Assembly: GCA_036497785.1 (NCBI GenBank)
Contig: DASXIW010000053.1
Location: 1 to 7,969 of the forward strand
Length of the DNA: 7,969 nucleotides
Source of the DNA: DASXIW01 sp036497785
GTDB taxonomy: Bacteria; Pseudomonadota; Alphaproteobacteria; Acetobacterales; Acetobacteraceae
Direction of reading: 5' to 3'
The number at the start of each line of letters is the position of its first letter. Position 1 is the stretch's first letter. Position numbers and translations under genes: made by a program. The notes under the pieces were generated by a model. That model did no database searches. It saw only the letters and a program-made list of their open reading frames with translations, and was not told the DNA's origin. Shown in pieces: positions 1 through 5,657 of this stretch.

Positions 1-111
1 GACAAAGGCATCAAGGTCTCCAACGCCGAGATGGCCAGGCTGAACATTACGCCCGCCAACTTCCATGGTGAGTGGAACTACACCATCGCACCGCGAAAAC
101 CAGATGATTGA
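1..111 (+). CDS. ISAzo13-family transposase, C-terminal end (partial)
   Basis: The open frame enters from the left edge and stops at TGA 109-111, giving 36 residues. The stretch G-I-K-V-S-N-A-E-M, then the spaced F-H-G-E-W-N-Y-T-I motif, is how I recall the extreme C-terminus of ISAzo13-type (Rhodopirellula-type DDE) transposases: a GxKVSdaE segment followed by a HxEWNYTI motif just before the stop. The catalytic core lies outside the window, so I cannot say whether the enzyme is intact. The role would be cut-and-paste or copy transposition of the insertion sequence. The stop is only 23 bases from the end of the convergent gene at 135, so the element's outer end must fall in that gap or very near it. 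The family call rests on memory of this C-terminal motif alone. Confidence 0.72.
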   Translation, partial: DKGIKVSNAEMARLNITPANFHGEWNYTIAPRKPDD

Positions 112-134
112 CGCGGTTGTTCTGGCTCAGGCCC
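1..134 (+). mobile_element. Right end of an insertion sequence (boundary approximate)
   Basis: This covers the transposase C-terminus plus the bases up to the stop codon of the neighbouring gene. The other end of the element is not in the window, so the terminal inverted repeat and target duplication cannot be paired and the right boundary is a guess. The sequence just inside the proposed end, read inward on the minus strand, starts GGGCCTGAGCCAGAACAACC. It is a candidate terminal repeat, nothing more. Confidence 0.35.
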
Positions 135-533
135 TTAGCTCCCGACGTGGGGCGCGTCGCGATAGCCGTTGAAGATATGGCCTTCGAGCGGCTGGCTGGC
201 GCCCCACAGGCCCAGGAAGCGGCCATGATCGGGGTCGAAGACGATATGGACGATGCCCTCGCCGTAGCGGTCGTGCCAGGTGAAGCTGCCGCTATACGGC
301 GCGTCCTCGCGGAAATCGGTCAGTTCGCCTTCGAAGGGGGAGGGGTCGTCGATGCGGTAATGGCCGGTCAGTTGGCCGGCGGCGTCGATGCCGAATGTCG
401 TAGCGCCGCGTTCGATCTGACCGTCGTTCAGGACCGGCCCCTCATAGGCCCCGAGCACATCCTGCATCCAGTCCTGTGCCGCGGCAGCGGGCCAGCTCAG
501 GGCGAGCAGCAGGAACAGGATGCGGACGGCCAT
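135..533 (-). CDS. Small exported protein of unknown function
   Basis: A 132-residue protein. Residues 1-19 form a signal peptide: M-A-V-R, a leucine-rich core, then P-A-A-A-A, with likely cleavage before Q20. There is no cysteine, so it is not a lipoprotein and should be soluble in the periplasm or released. The mature part is rich in glycine, aromatics and acidic residues, in a pattern suggesting repeated beta-hairpins: G-A-Y-E-G near 28-32, G-H-Y-R near 57-60, S-F-T-W-H-D-R-Y-G at 83-91, and F-L-G-L-W-G at 106-111. I do not recognise a named domain. The ATG at 533 was chosen because the signal peptide starts there; the frame runs further upstream only inside the glycosylase gene. It lies 5 nt after the glycosylase stop, so the two are probably co-transcribed, but no good ribosome site precedes it. 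Its stop is about 23 bases from the transposase stop, so the C-terminus could have been altered by the insertion. Confidence 0.72.
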   Translation of the reverse strand: MAVRILFLLLALSWPAAAAQDWMQDVLGAYEGPVLNDGQIERGATTFGIDAAGQLTGHYRIDDPSPFEGELTDFREDAPYSGSFTWHDRYGEGIVHIVFDPDHGRFLGLWGASQPLEGHIFNGYRDAPHVGS

Positions 534-538
534 GGCGG

Positions 539-1162
539 TCAGGTGGCCACGGCTTGCTTCTCTTCGGCAGCGCGCCAGAGATACCACGCCGCCGTCGAGC
601 GATAGGGCGCATAGGGCATGGCGAGTTCGGCCAGTTGCCTGGGTTTCGGCTGCGCCTCCAGCCCATGGATCCGGCGGTAGCCTTCGCGCACCCCGAAATC
701 GTCGACCGGAAAGACGTCCGGCCGGCCGAGCGAGAAGATCAGCAACATCTCCACCGTCCATTGCCCGACGCCGCGAATGCTGGTCAGCCTCTCGATCAGG
801 GCCGCGTCGGAAAGCCGGGCGGCGGCCCGGCGTGTGGGGATCACGCCGGCTTCGGCCTTGGCGGCGATGTCCTGGATGGCGGCGACCTTGCTGCCGGAGA
901 AGCCGCAGCCGCGCAGCACGCTGGTCTCGGTCGCCAGAACCATGGCGGGGGTGGGGAAATCGATGCCGGGATACAGCGCCAGAAAGCGGGCGGTGATCGT
1001 CTCCGCGGCGCGGCCGTGCAATTGCTGATGGGCGATGGCACGCACCAGCGCCTCATAGGGCTCGCGGCCGCGCCGCGGCGCCAGCCGGCAGGGGCCGATG
1101 CGGCCAATCAGGGCGCGCATGCGCGGGCAGCTCTGGCGCAAATGGGTCAAGGCAGGGCTCAT
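539..1162 (-). CDS. DNA-3-methyladenine glycosylase II (AlkA-like, HhH-GPD superfamily)
   Basis: A base-excision repair enzyme predicted to remove alkylated purines from DNA. With the start used here it has 207 residues. Numbering from that start, the helix-hairpin-helix is at about 125-142 (L-T-S-I-R-G-V-G-Q-W-T-V-E-M). It is followed by the G/P-rich loop and the catalytic aspartate in D-V-F-P-V-D-D, the second D at 155. These match the AlkA arrangement of HhH plus a V/L-P-x-D-D loop. The [4Fe-4S] cysteine cluster of the MutY/Nth branch is absent. The length fits the short AlkA form that lacks the N-terminal domain of the E. coli enzyme. The ATG at 1162 was chosen because GGAAGGA sits 6 nt upstream (1169-1175) and a promoter-like pair at 1188-1216 would start transcription near 1181. 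An in-frame GTG at 1216 would add 18 residues but lies inside that promoter. It is first in a two-gene unit with the exported protein downstream. Confidence 0.9.
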   Translation of the reverse strand: MSPALTHLRQSCPRMRALIGRIGPCRLAPRRGREPYEALVRAIAHQQLHGRAAETITARFLALYPGIDFPTPAMVLATETSVLRGCGFSGSKVAAIQDIAAKAEAGVIPTRRAAARLSDAALIERLTSIRGVGQWTVEMLLIFSLGRPDVFPVDDFGVREGYRRIHGLEAQPKPRQLAELAMPYAPYRSTAAWYLWRAAEEKQAVAT

Positions 1163-1187
1163 CCGGGGTCCTTCCGTCGGACGCTGA

Positions 1188-1216
1188 ATTCTCCCAGTGG
1201 GAGGGTTATCTGTCAC
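1188..1216 (-). promoter_or_regulatory. Candidate promoter of the glycosylase gene with internal palindrome
   Basis: Reading the minus strand, GTGACA (1216-1211, 5 of 6 to TTGACA) is followed after exactly 17 bases by GAGAAT (1193-1188, 4 of 6 to TATAAT). The predicted start near 1181 leaves a roughly 18-base leader containing the GGAAGGA ribosome site. The spacer and edge of the -10 hold a perfect palindrome, CTCCCA-G-TGGGAG (1191-1203), placed where a repressor would block polymerase. The hexamers are seen directly; promoter and operator roles are inferred. Confidence 0.42.
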
Positions 1217-1274
1217 GCGGGAATCGCCGGGCGCGAGCAGCGTTCGCGACGGATGTTTCCCTCTTCGCCTGTGG

Positions 1275-1325
1275 GCATGTCACGAGCATGTGTTCAAGGT
1301 GATGATTGCGTGGCCGACATGCTCG
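1275..1325. promoter_or_regulatory. Triple GCATGT motif with 9-bp inverted repeat, possible activator site
   Basis: GCATGT occurs at 1275-1280 and again at 1286-1291, exactly 11 bp apart. It occurs inverted at 1317-1322. The second and third copies extend into a perfect 9-bp inverted repeat, CGAGCATGT (1283-1291) and ACATGCTCG (1317-1325), with 25 bp between. The right arm ends 6 bp before the -35 box at 1332. That spacing suits an activator bound on one face of the helix. I do not recognise the motif as a known regulator's site. Confidence 0.3.
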
Positions 1326-1331
1326 CGTTGC

Positions 1332-1360
1332 TTGCCTAAATGCCTAAAAATAGGTCTAAT
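1332..1360 (+). promoter_or_regulatory. Candidate promoter of the small membrane protein
   Basis: TTGCCT (1332-1337, 4 of 6) and TCTAAT (1355-1360, 5 of 6) are separated by exactly 17 bases in a locally AT-rich patch. The spacer holds a perfect tandem repeat of TGCCTAAA (1333-1340 and 1341-1348). Start of transcription would be near 1367, giving a leader of about 65 bases to the ATG at 1433. Confidence 0.42.
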
Positions 1361-1432
1361 GTTGCATATAGGGAGTGCGTGGTGTGGGTCGATATTGGTC
1401 GCCGACTCACAACGTCTCCGAGGAGCCATGAA

Positions 1433-1669
1433 ATGGCCAAGGCGTATCGCTTCGATTTCCATGATGAGGACTATGAAGGCGCCGATCGCCAGACTGCGAG
1501 CTTGGCCGGACTGGCGATCACATTGTTGATCGTGGTCACGTGCCTTTTCATAATTCACCAACTCCATATGAAATCGGCTGTCGAGGATTGTCTGCTCAGC
1601 GGCCGCAGCAACTGCGATGTCGTGCTCGAGAGCTCGCACTGGTCCACCTACCGCGACGTGGCACAGTGA
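1433..1669 (+). CDS. Small single-pass membrane protein, unknown function
   Basis: A 78-residue protein. The first 22 residues are polar and acidic (D-F-H-D-E-D-Y-E-G-A-D-R). One hydrophobic helix follows at about 23-42 (L-A-G-L-A-I-T-L-L-I-V-V-T-C-L-F-I-I), then a short tail (about 43-78) with the segment K-S-A-V-E-D-C-L-L-S-G-R-S-N-C-D. Cysteines are at 37, 53 and 61; C53 and C61 could pair if the tail is outside the cytoplasm. The tail resembles, from memory, short uncharacterised proteins of Rhodospirillales, but I can name no family. The start at 1433 was chosen for the AGGAG at 1421-1425 with 7 nt spacing; the frame is open back to 1340, but that part reads like leader. It stands alone, with the divergent glycosylase unit on one side and the four-gene operon 78 nt downstream. 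No terminator is visible after it, so read-through into the operon is possible. Confidence 0.68.
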   Translation: MAKAYRFDFHDEDYEGADRQTASLAGLAITLLIVVTCLFIIHQLHMKSAVEDCLLSGRSNCDVVLESSHWSTYRDVAQ

Positions 1670-1747
1670 TCCGGCTCCGCCCGTCCGCCATTTGACCTTG
1701 CCGACTTCTGTGGCAGCCTAGGGGCGTAATATTCCTGGGGGGTGCCT

Positions 1748-2440
1748 ATGCGGATCGCCGAGATGGACTGGCGGATGATTGAGGATTGGGTGCGTCACGA
1801 CGATCGCGCCGTCCTCCCGCTGGGCAGCACCGAACAGCATGCCGGCCTGTCGCTGGCCACGGATGCCATCCTGGCCGAGAGGGTCGGCGTCGAGGCCGCC
1901 GAGCCGTTGGGCATTCCCGTCTATCCCGTCATGCCGTTCGGCCTGGCGCCGTATTTCCAGGCCTATCCCGGCAGCATCACGCTGCGCGTCGCCACCCTGT
2001 GCGCTGTGGTCGGAGATGTGCTGGACAGCCTGAAGCGTGGCGGGTTCCGGCGAATCCTGATCGTGAATGGCCATGGCGGCAATCAGCCGGCCGCGGCGCT
2101 GGCGCAGGAATGGCTGATGGATAATCCGGACTGCCAGGTGCGCTTCCACGATTGGTGGAAGGCGCCGCGCACCTTCGCCCAGGTGAAAGCGACCGACCCT
2201 GTCGCCAGCCATGCGAGCTGGATGGAGAACTTCCCCTGGACGCGCCTGCCCACCACGCCGGCGGATGAGGACAAGCCGATGGTCGATCTGGAGCGGTTGA
2301 AGACGCTGCCCCCCTTCGAGGCACGCAACCTGCTCGAGGACGGCAATTACGGCGGCCGCACCCAGCGCAGCGACAACGAGATGCTTGCCATCTGGAACAT
2401 CGCCATCGAAGAAACCCGCGAGTTGCTGGAACACTGGTGA
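1748..2440 (+). CDS. Creatininase-family amidohydrolase
   Basis: A 230-residue cytoplasmic hydrolase of the creatininase fold. Members use divalent metals to open cyclic or linear amides or lactone-like rings. The N-terminal metal motif is P-L-G-S-T-E-Q-H (E29, H31) followed by D39 in L-A-T-D. The glycine-rich N-G-H-G-G-N is at 107-112 (H109). A later H-A-S-W-M-E (H155, E160) sits where the family has H-A-G-x-x-E. The usual G-P-H-L-P between the histidine and aspartate is replaced by the shorter A-G-L-S-L. The glutamate two residues after the NGH histidine in Pseudomonas creatininase is glycine here, as in many non-creatinine members. True creatininase activity is therefore unlikely. The ATG at 1748 has a G-run (1737-1742) 5 nt upstream; a GTG at 1742 would add two residues. 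It is first gene of the four-gene operon and overlaps the next by 4 nt. I found no convincing promoter in the 78 nt before it. Confidence 0.87.
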   Translation: MRIAEMDWRMIEDWVRHDDRAVLPLGSTEQHAGLSLATDAILAERVGVEAAEPLGIPVYPVMPFGLAPYFQAYPGSITLRVATLCAVVGDVLDSLKRGGFRRILIVNGHGGNQPAAALAQEWLMDNPDCQVRFHDWWKAPRTFAQVKATDPVASHASWMENFPWTRLPTTPADEDKPMVDLERLKTLPPFEARNLLEDGNYGGRTQRSDNEMLAIWNIAIEETRELLEHW

Positions 2441-3450
2441 GCATGCGCATTCTGGTCTGGGGCGCCGGCGCGATCGGCGGTTCCATAGGTGCGTGGCTCA
2501 AACGAGCCGGGCACGATGTCAGTTTCGTGGATGTGGCGGCGGACCATGTCGCGGCCATTAGGGCCAACGGCCTCACCATTACCGGGCCGATCGACAATTT
2601 CACCGTGTCGGCGCCGGCGGTCACGCCGGATCAGCTGTCCGGCGTGTGGCAGCACGTCTTCCTGGCGGTGAAGGCGCATCATACGCAGGCAGCCTGCCGG
2701 GCGCTGACGCCGCATCTGGCGCAGGACGGCTATGTGCTGTCGCTGCAGAACGGGCTGTGCGAACGGATCATCCAGGAAATCGTCGGACGCGACCGCACCA
2801 TGGGCGCCTTCGTCAATTTCAGCGCCGATTGGATGGCTCCGGGCGAAATCATGTTCGGCGGTCGCGGCGCGGTGGTGTTGGGCGAGGTGAACGGGGCGAT
2901 GACGCCGCGACTCGCGGCGTTGCATGAACTGATGCTCGAATTCGAGCCGAATGCGATCATGACCGACGCGATCTGGGGTTATCTCTGGGGCAAGTTGGGC
3001 TACGGCGCGATGCTGTTCGCCCAGGCGCTCGGGCAAATGGGCATCGCGGACTGCCTCGCAAGGCCGGAATTGCTGCCGGTTTGGCGCGAATTGGGGCGCG
3101 AATCCGTGCAAGTGGCGCTGGCCGAAGGGGTCGATCCGAAGGGGTTCAACGGCTATGACCCCGTTGCCTTCATGCCGAATGCGTCGCGCTCTGCAATAAA
3201 GGCCAGTGTGGACGCGATGGTCGCCTTCAATCGGCCGAACGCCAAGACGCATTCCGGCGTATGGCGCGATCTCGCAATTCGCAAGCGGGCCACTGAGGTG
3301 GACGTGCAAATCGCCCCGATCGTCGAGGTCGGCGCGCGGCACGGCATCGCCTGTCCCACCGTCAGCCGCCTGGTGCAAATGATCCATGAGGTCGAGGCCG
3401 GGACGCGGCCGATGACCGACGACAATCTGTTGGAGCTGATTCCCGCATGA
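2437..3450 (+). CDS. Ketopantoate-reductase-family (ApbA/PanE fold) oxidoreductase
   Basis: A 337-residue NAD(P)-dependent dehydrogenase. The Rossmann start is R-I-L-V-W-G-A-G-A-I-G-G (glycine motif 9-15). K79 in A-V-K-A and Q-N-G at 104-106 are the usual second and third family landmarks. The C-terminal helical domain has W-G-K-L with the expected catalytic lysine K186, and T-E-V-D with E287, both conserved. The asparagines four and eight residues after that lysine in E. coli PanE are glycine 190 and phenylalanine 194 here. The substrate pocket is thus changed, and I would not call it panE. Likely role is oxidation or reduction of a 2-hydroxy/2-keto acid in the operon's pathway. The GTG at 2437 was chosen because it makes a 4-nt overlap with the upstream TGA, like the other two junctions, with T-G-G-A 6 nt upstream. 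ATG 2443 is the alternative. Confidence 0.88.
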   Translation: MSMRILVWGAGAIGGSIGAWLKRAGHDVSFVDVAADHVAAIRANGLTITGPIDNFTVSAPAVTPDQLSGVWQHVFLAVKAHHTQAACRALTPHLAQDGYVLSLQNGLCERIIQEIVGRDRTMGAFVNFSADWMAPGEIMFGGRGAVVLGEVNGAMTPRLAALHELMLEFEPNAIMTDAIWGYLWGKLGYGAMLFAQALGQMGIADCLARPELLPVWRELGRESVQVALAEGVDPKGFNGYDPVAFMPNASRSAIKASVDAMVAFNRPNAKTHSGVWRDLAIRKRATEVDVQIAPIVEVGARHGIACPTVSRLVQMIHEVEAGTRPMTDDNLLELIPA

Positions 3451-4202
3451 ATATTCGATTCGATGGCCGTGTCGTCGTTGTCAGCGGCGCCGGCCATGGC
3501 TTTGGCCGCGCCATTGCGCATAGCTTCGCCGATCTGGGTGCGACGGTGCATGGCTGCGATTTGTCGGCCGAAGAACTGGCGGAGACTGCCGCCGGGCGCG
3601 ACATCCATACAAGCGTGGTGGATCTGACGGACCGCGCCGCCGCCGCCGCCTGGATCGCCGATGTCGAGGCGCAGGCCGGGCGCCCCATTTATTGCCTGGT
3701 GAACAATGCCGGCGGCGTTGCCGGGCAGAAGCCGCATCCGCTGGAGGAAGTGCCCGACGCGGATTGGGACCGCATCTTCGCCATCAATGTCGGCGCGGCC
3801 ATGGTGCTGTCGCGCGCCGCCGTCCCCGGCATGAAGCGGGCCGGAGAGGGGCGGGTGGTGAACATCACCTCCGGCGCCGGGTTGCAGGCGTCGCTGACCG
3901 GCATCCAGGCCTATTGCAGCGCCAAGCACGCCATGGTCGGGCTGACGCGCCAGTTGGCGCATGAGTTCGGGCAATTCGGCATCACCGTGAATTCCGTTGC
4001 TCCCGGCTTCATCCGCACCAATGCGGCGACCGAGGCGCAATGGGATGCGTATGGCCAGGACGGGCAGGCGGCGCTGGTGGAGCGTATCGCCATGAAGCGG
4101 CTGGGGTCGGCGCAGGATATCGCCAATGGGGTGATCTTCTTCGCCTCGGATCTCGCCAGCTTCGTGAATGGCCAGATCCTGCCGGTGGATGGCGGCAAGT
4201 GA
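3447..4202 (+). CDS. Short-chain dehydrogenase/reductase (SDR), NAD-type
   Basis: A 251-residue classical SDR of standard length. The cofactor loop S-G-A-G-H-G-F-G is at 13-20. An aspartate at 38, at the end of the second strand, predicts NAD(H) over NADP(H). N-N-A-G is at 86-89. The catalytic set is complete: N114, S142 and Y-C-S-A-K (Y156, K160). The P-G-F-I-R-T-N segment at 186-192 and the C-terminal P-V-D-G-G end are typical. The reaction is interconversion of an alcohol and a ketone on an unknown small molecule; FabG-like and sugar/polyol dehydrogenases share all these features, so specificity cannot be read. The ATG overlaps the preceding stop as ATGA, with GGAG 11 nt upstream, so translation is probably coupled. 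It works between an upstream reductase and a downstream peptidase, which favours a catabolic role over fatty-acid synthesis. Confidence 0.92.
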   Translation: MNIRFDGRVVVVSGAGHGFGRAIAHSFADLGATVHGCDLSAEELAETAAGRDIHTSVVDLTDRAAAAAWIADVEAQAGRPIYCLVNNAGGVAGQKPHPLEEVPDADWDRIFAINVGAAMVLSRAAVPGMKRAGEGRVVNITSGAGLQASLTGIQAYCSAKHAMVGLTRQLAHEFGQFGITVNSVAPGFIRTNAATEAQWDAYGQDGQAALVERIAMKRLGSAQDIANGVIFFASDLASFVNGQILPVDGGK

Positions 4203-5569
4203 TCGCTGACGTCGATGCCTGGATGAAGGCCAACCGGCCGCGTTTGCTGGAGGAATTGCTGGGCTTCATCCATGCGCCCAGCGTTTCCACCGATCCTGCC
4301 TTCGCCGAGGGCATTCGCGCGGCCGCCGAACTGCTGCAGGAACGGTTGCGGCGCATCGGGCTGGAAGATGTGCAGCTTCTGGACGGGGGCGGCCACAAGG
4401 CGGTGTACGGCGCCTGGACCAAGGCACCCGGGGCGCCGACGCTGCTGGTGTATGGGCATTATGACGTGCAGCCGCCCGATCCGCTCGAATTATGGGAAAC
4501 CCCGCCTTTCGAACCGACCGTTCGGGATGGCTGCATCCATGCCCGCGGCGCGTCGGATGACAAGTCGCCGCTATGGATCGCCGTCTCGGCCATTGAGGCG
4601 TGGCTGGCGGTGACGGGCGGCCTGCCGGTGAACGTAAAGCTGCTGCTGGAGGGCGAGGAGGAGATCGGCAGCCGCACCTTGCCGGCGATCATGGCGCGCT
4701 ATGGCGAGTTGCTCGCCGCCGACATCCTTGTCTCTGCCGATGGCGGGCGCTGGCGGCCTGGTCTGCCAACCGTGAACACCAATAGCCGGGGGCTGGTCGG
4801 GCTGGATGTGACGGTGCATACCGCCGCGGTCGATCTGCATTCCGGGCGGTTCGGCGGTCCGGTGGGCAATGCGGTCGCCGTGCTGTCGCGACTTCTGGCC
4901 GGGCTGCATGACGAGCGCAACCGCATCGCCGTGCCGGGGTTTTTCGACGGGCTGCAGCGGCCGGGCAATGCCGACATTGCCAGCATGCACGCGCTGGGTT
5001 TCGACGAGGCGGCGTTCTTCGCGGAGATCGGCGCGCGGCCGGGGGCCATCGAGTCCGGCGTGTTGCTGCTGGAATCGCTGTGGTTCCGCCCGACCCTGGA
5101 GATCAACGGCATTGCCGGCGGCTATGACGGGCCGGGCAGCAAGACGGTAATCCCGTGTGAGGCGCGGGCCAAGATCACCTGCCGCCTGGGACCCGGCCAG
5201 GACCCCGGCGGGGTGGCGGCTTCCGTGGAGGCGCATTTGCGCGCCGCCTGCCCGGATTGGGCGGATCTGACCGTGATCCGTGAGCGCGACGGCACCGCCG
5301 CCTATGCGATTCCCGAGGATAATCTTTATCTGGCCGCCGTGGAGCGCGTCATCGAGCAGGTGCATGGCGCCAAGCCGCTGCGCGTGGGCATTGGCGGAAC
5401 GCTGCCGATCTCGGCCATGGCCAAGCAGATATTGGGGCTGGAGACGGTGACTTTGTCCTACGCCGTGGCCGATGAGCGCATCCATGCGCCCAATGAGTTC
5501 TTCCGGCTGTCCAGCTTCGATGACGGGTTGGCGGCATGGAGCCGGTTGCTGGCTGAGCTGGCGCCATAG
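4199..5569 (+). CDS. M20-family metallopeptidase (dipeptidase/amidohydrolase)
   Basis: A 456-residue zinc hydrolase of the carnosinase/DUG1-like M20 branch, cytoplasmic (no signal peptide). The first metal motif is G-H-Y-D-V (H87, D89). The bridging aspartate is in G-A-S-D-D-K-S (120/121). The catalytic glutamate pair is in E-G-E-E-E-I-G-S (E154, E155). D181 is in S-A-D-G-G. The dimerisation-domain segment H-S-G-R-F-G-G-P-V-G-N-A is at 214-225, and the last ligand is H429 in E-R-I-H-A-P-N-E. All key residues are present, so it should be active on a dipeptide or N-acyl amino acid. The GTG at 4199 was chosen: it forms a GTGA overlap with the SDR stop, has GGCGG just upstream, and gives the normal family N-terminus. 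The frame is open further back only inside the SDR gene. It is the last gene of the operon, and a strong terminator stem begins 9 nt after its stop. Confidence 0.92.
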   Translation: MIADVDAWMKANRPRLLEELLGFIHAPSVSTDPAFAEGIRAAAELLQERLRRIGLEDVQLLDGGGHKAVYGAWTKAPGAPTLLVYGHYDVQPPDPLELWETPPFEPTVRDGCIHARGASDDKSPLWIAVSAIEAWLAVTGGLPVNVKLLLEGEEEIGSRTLPAIMARYGELLAADILVSADGGRWRPGLPTVNTNSRGLVGLDVTVHTAAVDLHSGRFGGPVGNAVAVLSRLLAGLHDERNRIAVPGFFDGLQRPGNADIASMHALGFDEAAFFAEIGARPGAIESGVLLLESLWFRPTLEINGIAGGYDGPGSKTVIPCEARAKITCRLGPGQDPGGVAASVEAHLRAACPDWADLTVIRERDGTAAYAIPEDNLYLAAVERVIEQVHGAKPLRVGIGGTLPISAMAKQILGLETVTLSYAVADERIHAPNEFFRLSSFDDGLAAWSRLLAELAP

Positions 5570-5577
5570 GCGGAGGG

Positions 5578-5617
5578 TCGGCGCGAAGGCGGGTCGCTTT
5601 GCCCGCCTTCGCGCCGA
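5578..5617. terminator. Intrinsic terminator after the four-gene operon
   Basis: A perfect 16-bp stem: arm 5578-5593 (TCGGCGCGAAGGCGGG) pairs with 5602-5617 across an 8-base loop, TCGCTTTG. Only three T residues follow, so termination may be partly dependent on stem strength. It separates the operon from the TetR gene. Confidence 0.75.
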
Positions 5618-5623
5618 TTTGGC

Positions 5624-5653
5624 TTGAAAGCCCACTATGGACGGACATATTAG
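5624..5653 (+). promoter_or_regulatory. Candidate promoter and operator-like site of the TetR gene
   Basis: TTGAAA (5624-5629, 5 of 6) is followed by CATATT at a 16-base spacing (5646-5651) or TATTAG at 18 (5648-5653). Overlapping the -10, ACGGACATA (5641-5649) is identical to 9 bases of the operator at 6275-6292. Transcription would begin close to ATG 5658, so the message may be leaderless. Autorepression is inferred. Confidence 0.4.
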
Positions 5654-5657
5654 CCCT

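Noticed and set aside
1163..1216. GTG start at 1216 for the glycosylase
   Set aside because: Weak ribosome site, and it overlaps a well-spaced promoter; ATG 1162 has GGAAGGA 6 nt upstream.
476..1339. Plus-strand open frame of 287 codons
   Set aside because: Antisense to the glycosylase, whose HhH and catalytic aspartate are unmistakable; the frame has no known motif.
1700..1735. Sigma-54 promoter, TGGCAG at 1711-1716
   Set aside because: The required GC element of the -12 box is missing at the correct spacing.
1670..1747. Promoter for the four-gene operon, TTGACC at 1692-1697
   Set aside because: No acceptable -10 at 16-18 bases; TAATAT at 1727-1732 is 29 bases away. The real start may be further upstream or use another sigma factor.
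2347..3387. Long minus-strand open frame (346 codons) opposite the ketopantoate-reductase-type gene
   Set aside because: It is antisense to a gene with clear family motifs, has no recognisable domain, and long antisense frames are expected at this GC content.
4040..4198. Upstream extension of the M20 frame to an ATG at 4040
   Set aside because: It lies wholly inside the SDR gene, and the GTG at 4199 gives the normal family N-terminus and a GTGA junction.
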